12,037 nt of DNA, taken from Blastocatellia bacterium (GTDB taxonomy: Bacteria > Acidobacteriota > Blastocatellia > UBA7656). Of this stretch, positions 8,011 to 12,037 are shown piece by piece; position 1 is the stretch's first letter, and every line of letters begins with the position of its first letter. The position numbers were made by a program, and so were the translations under genes. The notes below the pieces were generated by a model. It was not told the origin of the DNA. It saw nothing but the letters and a program-made list of their open reading frames with translations, and searched no databases. The stretch covers positions 1 to 12,037 of the forward strand of contig JAKEHD010000638.1 of the NCBI GenBank assembly GCA_022615215.1. The letters are read 5' to 3'.

Positions 8011-9362
8011 AAAGATCAGCGATCATAGCATTCGTGTTACTGGCGCTCGTAGCGGTCGCGCCGCTCGCGCCGGTTTCGAGTCAGGAGAGCTTGAGCGCCT
8101 GGCCTTACTTCGTTGATGTCAATTCGCAGAGCGATGCGCGGGGGCTGTCGGATTTTCTGGTGACGGCCGAGGTGTTCGGCCGCGCGCGCGAAGACCTCGC
8201 CGACCTGCGACTCTACGACAGGCTACAGCGCGAAATCCCTTATGGCCTGCGCGTGCTTCGCAAGGTACACGAGAGCCGCGAGGTGAAAGCGAAAGAGTTC
8301 AATCGCTCGGCGGTGGGCAACGCAAGCGAGCTATCGGCCGACCTGGGCGAAGGGGCGGGAGAGCACAACGAGGTCGAAATAGACACGGAGGGCGATAACT
8401 TTCGCCGCCTCGTCAATCTGGAAGGCAGCGACGATGGCGCCGAGTGGCGGACGATAGTTTCAGGCGCGATAATTTTTCGTTTCGAATCGAACACTCAAAG
8501 CATCGAGTCGAACCGTGTCAGTTATCCCGCGAGCCGTTATCGCTATCTGCGCGTGCGCGTATTCGCAGATTCGCTTTCGGACCGCGCGGCTCCCGTAATC
8601 AACGGCGTGGAAGCCCTGATGGTTGTGCGCCAGGAAGGAGAACTCGTCACCTGGAACACTGGCTGGATAGAATCGCGGCGAACGCGCCACGAAGGCGAGG
8701 CGGCGACCGCCTGGATTATAGATTTCGGAAACCGCGTGCCGTGCAGTCAGTTGACCCTCGATGTGAGCGAAGAGACCTTCTCGCGGCCCTACGTGGTGGA
8801 GACAGCAGACGACCCTCAAAATGTGCTGAGGGTCGCGACGGGCGAAATCACTCGCCCCCTCGGAAAAAAGATCGCCCCTGTCGTAATCGCATTCGATGAA
8901 AACAGGGAAGTGTTTGTGAGCAAGTTGCGATTGATTGTGACCGACTATGGCAACACGTCGCTCTCGATAGAGTCCATAAAGCCTGCGGCGGCGGCCCGGC
9001 AGATAGTCTTCGACGCGAGCGATTCGGTGAGCGCGCCGCTGCGACTCTATTTCGGCAATCCTAAGGCCAGCGCGCCCCGATATGATTTCGAGAAGAACCT
9101 GCCCGACCTCTTGAAGTCCAAACCTGTGAGATACGAACTCGGCACGGTGCAACCGAATCCCGTCTTCGAGCCTGAACCCGAACCCCTGACCGAGCGCCTG
9201 CCCTGGCTGATCTATCTCGTGCTCGGCGCTTCGAGCCTCGCGCTTGCGGCGATACTCATAAACCTCGCGCGCCGAAGCATACGCGATCAAGCGCCGCCGC
9301 CGGATGCGGAGAAGGCAGAGGAGCATGGGAGCGATTCGGAAAGGATGAAGGCGGAAGGATGA
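8007..9362 (+). CDS. DUF3999 family exported protein with C-terminal membrane anchor
   Basis: The 451-residue product belongs to DUF3999, of unknown function and typically encoded beside DUF2339. A Sec signal peptide covers about 1-25 (MKRS, hydrophobic AIIAFVLLALVAVAPLAP, SS before QES). An extracytoplasmic beta-rich region follows, with LYDRLQREIPYGLRVLR (about 71-87), RYRYLRVRVFADS (about 178-190) resembling galactose-binding-like sandwiches, and the family block LRLYFGNPKASAPRYDFEKN (about 344-363). A single transmembrane helix lies at about 398-420 (LPWLIYLVLG to ILINL), with a short charged cytoplasmic tail. The start at 8007 is chosen over upstream in-frame codons because GAAGGA (7992-7997) is well placed and a signal peptide begins there. 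It also overlaps the previous stop as ATGA, indicating translational coupling. The final codons (ERMKAEG then TGA) come from heptamer repeat copy B, so the natural C-terminus was probably rewritten by the repeat. Confidence 0.88.
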   Translation: MKRSAIIAFVLLALVAVAPLAPVSSQESLSAWPYFVDVNSQSDARGLSDFLVTAEVFGRAREDLADLRLYDRLQREIPYGLRVLRKVHESREVKAKEFNRSAVGNASELSADLGEGAGEHNEVEIDTEGDNFRRLVNLEGSDDGAEWRTIVSGAIIFRFESNTQSIESNRVSYPASRYRYLRVRVFADSLSDRAAPVINGVEALMVVRQEGELVTWNTGWIESRRTRHEGEAATAWIIDFGNRVPCSQLTLDVSEETFSRPYVVETADDPQNVLRVATGEITRPLGKKIAPVVIAFDENREVFVSKLRLIVTDYGNTSLSIESIKPAAAARQIVFDASDSVSAPLRLYFGNPKASAPRYDFEKNLPDLLKSKPVRYELGTVQPNPVFEPEPEPLTERLPWLIYLVLGASSLALAAILINLARRSIRDQAPPPDAEKAEEHGSDSERMKAEG

Positions 9363-9426
9363 AGGATGAAAACCGGAGTGAAGCCATCGATTCATCCTTC
9401 ATCCCTCATCCTTCATCCTTCATAAC
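9335..9426. repeat. Heptamer inverted-repeat element, copy B, overlapping the DUF3999 stop
   Basis: The architecture matches the element at 4015-4093. TTCGGA (9335-9340) is followed by four heptamers (AAGGATG, AAGGCGG, AAGGATG, AAGGATG; 9341-9368) and AA, then a spacer of about 20 bases. Inverted heptamers TTCATCC, TTCATCC, CTCATCC, TTCATCC and TTCAT (9391-9423) come next, followed by ATAAC (9422-9426). The two copies share the 14-mer CATCCCTCATCCTT in the right arm. The left arm 9354-9370 pairs with 9391-9407 with one mismatch. The second heptamer has lost its TGA. The TGA at 9360 ends the DUF3999 gene. On the - strand the right arm gives TGA in all three frames. Confidence 0.87.
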
Positions 9427-9470
9427 TCCCCTACATTCAATCAGCCGATCATCCATTCTCTACCTTTTGC

Positions 9471-9499
9471 TTGACACAAACGGGCGCAGGTGAAATAAA
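9471..9499 (+). promoter_or_regulatory. Probable sigma-70-type promoter for the aidB-like gene
   Basis: TTGACA at 9471-9476 is a perfect -35 box. After 17 bases, AATAAA at 9494-9499 matches the -10 consensus at four of six positions. The surrounding DNA is distinctly AT-richer than the coding regions. The implied leader is about 35 bases. It lies just downstream of heptamer element B, suggesting the aidB-like gene begins a new transcription unit. The -10 choice is uncertain, as other A/T hexamers lie nearby. Confidence 0.5.
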
Positions 9500-9526
9500 G
9501 AATTATTCCCGCAACGGACGATGGAC

Positions 9527-9534
9527 AAAAGGAG
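9527..9534 (+). promoter_or_regulatory. Shine-Dalgarno of the aidB-like gene
   Basis: AAAAGGAG ends 6 bases before the ATG at 9541, a good match and spacing that supports this start. The encoded N-terminus also aligns with AidB from its first conserved block onward. Confidence 0.7.
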
Positions 9535-9540
9535 AAGCCT

Positions 9541-11202
9541 ATGATCGTCAACGAATCGAGCGCTACAACCGCCACTCACGAAGTCAGGAATCAACCTCCG
9601 CCGCTTGAGAGATATAACCTCTTCGAACGCGACAGGGCGCTCGCGGAAGGCTTGCGGCGCGAAGGAGCGGATTGGGCCGAAGAGCAGGTCTCGGAGTTCG
9701 GCGCGTTGATGGGAACCCGGCACATGATCGAGCTTGGCTTTCAGGCGAATCGCTACACGCCCGTCTTGCGCACGCACGACCAGTTCGGCAATCGCATCGA
9801 TGAAGTCGAATACCATCCCGCTTATCACGAGTTGATGAAAACCGCCATGCAGGCGCGGTTGCATTGCCTTCCGTGGAGCGAGCCGCAGCAGGGCGTACAC
9901 GTCGCCCGCGCCGCGCTTATGTACCTTATGTGCCAGATCGAATCAGGAATACTCTGCCCTATCTCCATGACCTTCGCATCGGTGCCGACTCTCAGCCATC
10001 AACCCGAACTCGCCGTCGAGTGGGGACCGCGAATACTTTCATCGCAATACGACCCCCGCTTCGTTCCCGCAGGGCAGAAGACCGCCGCTCTCATAGGCAT
10101 GGCCATGACCGAAAAGCAGGGCGGCTCGGATGTGCGTGCAAACACCACCCGCGCCATGCCTTTAGGGATGGGCGGCGAAGGAAGGGAGTACGAATTGACG
10201 GGGCACAAATGGTTCTGCTCGGCCCCTATGTGCGATGCTTTTCTGACACTCGCTCAGACCGACAAGGGGCTGTCGTGTTTCTTCGTCCCTCGCTGGCTCC
10301 CTGACGGAACGCGCAATCGCTTCCTCATACAACGCCTGAAAGACAAACTCGGCAATCGCTCGAATGCCTCAAGCGAAATCGAATACGACCGAACATGGGC
10401 GCGCATGGTCGGCGAAGAAGGCCGGGGGGTGGCGACTATAATCGATATGGTTGGGCACACGCGGTTCGATTGCGCGATCACTTCGGCCGCGCTCATGCGT
10501 CAGGCCGTCTCTCAAGCCGCTCATCACGCCGCTCATCGTTTCGCCTTCAGTCACCTGCTTTCGGAGCAACCTCTAATGCAAAACGTGCTGGCCGATCTCG
10601 CCATCGAAGCTGAGGCCGCGACGGTCGGCATGCTTCGATTAGCCCGCGCTTATGACGAAGCGCGACAAGACACGCGGGCGCAAGCCTTCGCTCGCCTCGC
10701 CACAGCCGTTTTGAAGTACTGGATTTGCAAACGCACGCCCGGCCATGTTTATGAGGCTATGGAATGCCTCGGCGGCAACGGCTACGTCGAAGAATCGATC
10801 ATGCCGCGCCTCTACCGCGAGGCTCCGGTCAGTTCTATATGGGAAGGGTCGGGCAACGTCATAAGCCTGGACGTTTTGCGAGCGATGGCCCGCTCGCCCG
10901 AAGCGCTGCCCGCTTTTCTTTATGAGTTGACCGACTCGCGCGGAGCAGACAGGCGATTAGATAAGTTCATCTTCGACCTGCATCAGGAATTGAACGACCT
11001 GACGGACCTGGAATCGCGCGCCCGGACGATCACGGAAAAGATGGCGCTCGCCCTACAGGGCGCTCTGCTTGTGAGATACAGCCCCCCTGCGATAGCCGAC
11101 GCTTTCTGCGCATCGAGATTGGAGAGGGGAGCCGGAGCCGTTTACGGGACTCTGCCTGCCGGGGTGGATTTCAAACAGATCATAGAACGGGCCTGGCATT
11201 GA
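9541..11202 (+). CDS. aidB: AidB-like acyl-CoA dehydrogenase family flavoprotein
   Basis: The 553-residue product is clearly of the AidB branch of acyl-CoA dehydrogenases (E. coli AidB is 541 residues). Blocks matching AidB occur in order: EYHPAYHELM (90-99), ESGILCPISMTFA (134-146), MAMTEKQGGSDVRANTT (187-203), GHKWFCSAP (221-229) and GLSCFFVPRWLPDG (243-256). RLKDKLGNRSNASSE (265-279), TRFDCAITSAALMR (307-320), ICKRTPGHVYEAMECLGGNGY (395-415) and MPRLYREAPVSSIWEGSGN (421-439) follow. Glu435 in SIWEGSGN is at the position of the family's catalytic glutamate. The protein should bind FAD and be cytoplasmic and tetrameric like the family. E. coli AidB is induced by alkylating agents and protects or binds DNA, but its true substrate is unsettled, so the same holds here. 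A C-terminal helical domain (about 450-553) corresponds to AidB's extra domain. The usual FG of the AFG block is FS here (Phe336-Ser337). It has its own probable promoter and is followed after 31 bases by a methyltransferase. Confidence 0.92.
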   Translation: MIVNESSATTATHEVRNQPPPLERYNLFERDRALAEGLRREGADWAEEQVSEFGALMGTRHMIELGFQANRYTPVLRTHDQFGNRIDEVEYHPAYHELMKTAMQARLHCLPWSEPQQGVHVARAALMYLMCQIESGILCPISMTFASVPTLSHQPELAVEWGPRILSSQYDPRFVPAGQKTAALIGMAMTEKQGGSDVRANTTRAMPLGMGGEGREYELTGHKWFCSAPMCDAFLTLAQTDKGLSCFFVPRWLPDGTRNRFLIQRLKDKLGNRSNASSEIEYDRTWARMVGEEGRGVATIIDMVGHTRFDCAITSAALMRQAVSQAAHHAAHRFAFSHLLSEQPLMQNVLADLAIEAEAATVGMLRLARAYDEARQDTRAQAFARLATAVLKYWICKRTPGHVYEAMECLGGNGYVEESIMPRLYREAPVSSIWEGSGNVISLDVLRAMARSPEALPAFLYELTDSRGADRRLDKFIFDLHQELNDLTDLESRARTITEKMALALQGALLVRYSPPAIADAFCASRLERGAGAVYGTLPAGVDFKQIIERAWH

Positions 11203-11233
11203 AACGGCACGAGCTGATATCGAGCTATTTTGT

Positions 11234-11983
11234 ATGAGTTCTAAAGACTATTTTTCAGAGGTGGCCGTCGACTATGGCCGGTACAGGCCGCGCTATCCGA
11301 AGGAATTATTCGAATACCTGGCTTCGACGACCGCGCGGCGCGAACGGGCATGGGATTGCGCTACGGGTAACGGACAGGCTGCCCTGGGACTTGCGGCCCA
11401 TTTCGATCAAATCATCGCAACCGACCTCAGCGAAAAACAACTCTCGAATGCCGTCAGGCACGAAAGGATAAATTACCTCATCTCTCCCGCTGAAAATGTG
11501 GATATCGAGTCTGACTCGATAGACCTCATAACCGTCGCTCAGGCATTGCACTGGTTAGACTTCGATGGGTTTTACAAAGAAGCCCATCGGGTCTTGAGGC
11601 GCGACGGAGTGATAGCGGTCTGGGCATACAAGTTCGTTCACGTTTCGCCCTCGATAGACAGCGTGCTCGAAGAGTTTCATGATAAAACGGTCAAGCCATA
11701 CTGGCGGCCTGAAAACAGCCTCGTTGATGAAAAGTTCTACTCGCTGCCGTTTCCATTCGAAGAGATCGCGCCTCCGCAGTTCGATATCGAAGCCGCGTGG
11801 AACCTCGATCATTTGATAGGCTTTCTCGGCACGTGGTCGGCCGTGCAGACCTTCAAAGAGGTGAACGGCAGCGATCCGGTTGAACTTATTACAGAAGACC
11901 TGAAGCGGATGTGGGGCGACCCGGCGCTTGAGAAACGAGTGACATGGCCGCTCTATCTGAGGGTTGGCAGAGCCGTCAGGTGA
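11234..11983 (+). CDS. Class I SAM-dependent methyltransferase
   Basis: The 249-residue product is a complete Rossmann-fold methyltransferase of the Methyltransf_11 kind, resembling the yeast Tmt1/trans-aconitate-type small-molecule methyltransferases. The N-terminal YGRYRPRYP (14-22) is a hallmark of that group. Motif I is AWDCATGNGQAALGLA (39-54), with the SAM-binding acidic residue in IATDLSEKQL (Asp64). The motif at SIDLITVAQALHWLDF (95-110) and EAHRVLRRDGVIAVW (116-130) complete the core. The acceptor is not predictable. The start at 11234 has no strong Shine-Dalgarno and lies only 31 bases after the aidB-like stop, suggesting the same transcript and possibly modest translation. The last codons (Ala-Val-Arg) run through AGCCGTCAG, a word that recurs in the heptamer array just downstream, so the tail may be repeat-derived. 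Confidence 0.85.
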   Translation: MSSKDYFSEVAVDYGRYRPRYPKELFEYLASTTARRERAWDCATGNGQAALGLAAHFDQIIATDLSEKQLSNAVRHERINYLISPAENVDIESDSIDLITVAQALHWLDFDGFYKEAHRVLRRDGVIAVWAYKFVHVSPSIDSVLEEFHDKTVKPYWRPENSLVDEKFYSLPFPFEEIAPPQFDIEAAWNLDHLIGFLGTWSAVQTFKEVNGSDPVELITEDLKRMWGDPALEKRVTWPLYLRVGRAVR

Positions 11984-11986
11984 TCT

Positions 11987-12037
11987 TCAGCCGTCAGCCA
12001 TCAGCTATCAGCCATCAGCTATCAGCCATCAGCTATC
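11987..12037. repeat. TCAGCYA heptamer array running off the right edge
   Basis: Seven tandem heptamers are visible: TCAGCCG, TCAGCCA, then TCAGCTA and TCAGCCA alternating, with a partial copy at the edge. The alternation makes a 14-base higher-order unit over 11994-12035. The array begins 3 bases after the methyltransferase stop. On the - strand each heptamer carries TGA, covering all three frames; on the + strand it has none. It resembles the right arm of the other two elements (TCATCCT), both fitting TCAKCYW. An inverted partner or a convergent gene may lie beyond the window. Confidence 0.85.

Noticed and set aside
8460..9395. 311-residue - strand open frame opposite the DUF3999 gene
   Set aside because: Its start lies within the heptamer element and its peptide has no recognisable family features. 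The + strand gene is supported by the ATGA overlap, signal peptide and anchor.
11987..12037. CRISPR array at the right edge
   Set aside because: Units are contiguous 7-mers with no spacers, far too short for CRISPR repeats.

Overview
This is a GC-rich chromosomal segment with seven protein genes, all on the + strand and closely packed. It has no RNA gene, insertion sequence, phage gene or CRISPR array that I can recognise. The gene set is a PhoPQ-activated-pathogenicity-related hydrolase, an SSF symporter, a secreted DUF885 protein, a DUF2339/DUF3999 pair, an AidB-type acyl-CoA dehydrogenase and a small SAM methyltransferase. Together with Sec-type signal peptides and heptamer repeats between genes, this suggests a free-living Gram-negative bacterium. 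My best guess is Acidobacteriota, class Blastocatellia. That assignment is inference from gene flavour, not proof.

Layout. Positions 100-884 encode a small single-pass membrane protein whose reading frame is broken by an apparent one-base deletion in a CCC run at 154-156. Positions 933-2348 encode an exported alpha/beta hydrolase of the PhoPQ-related family. Positions 2484-4028 encode a sodium:solute symporter. Positions 4120-6012 encode a secreted DUF885 putative metallopeptidase with a very strong Shine-Dalgarno. Positions 6061-8010 (DUF2339 polytopic membrane protein) and 8007-9362 (DUF3999, exported and C-terminally anchored) overlap by ATGA and are surely co-translated. Positions 9541-11202 encode an AidB-like flavoprotein behind its own probable promoter, followed after 31 bp by a class I methyltransferase at 11234-11983.

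The most interesting structure is intergenic. Two copies of one element, at 4015-4093 and 9335-9426, share the same architecture: TTCGGA, then four tandem AAGGATG heptamers, a short spacer of about 20 bases, inverted TTCATCC-type heptamers, then ATAAC. Each overlaps the 3' end of the upstream gene and supplies its last codons and its TGA stop. Because 7 is not a multiple of 3, consecutive heptamers place TGA in successive frames. The left arm can therefore stop + strand translation and the right arm - strand translation, in up to all three frames. A third heptamer array (TCAGCYA) begins just after the last gene and runs off the window edge.

Functionally, the hydrolase, the symporter and the DUF885 protein could form a loose scavenging set: extracytoplasmic hydrolysis followed by Na+-driven uptake. 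Nothing in the sequence proves this. DUF2339/DUF3999 form a conserved envelope pair of unknown job. AidB and the methyltransferase form a third, probably cytoplasmic, unit.
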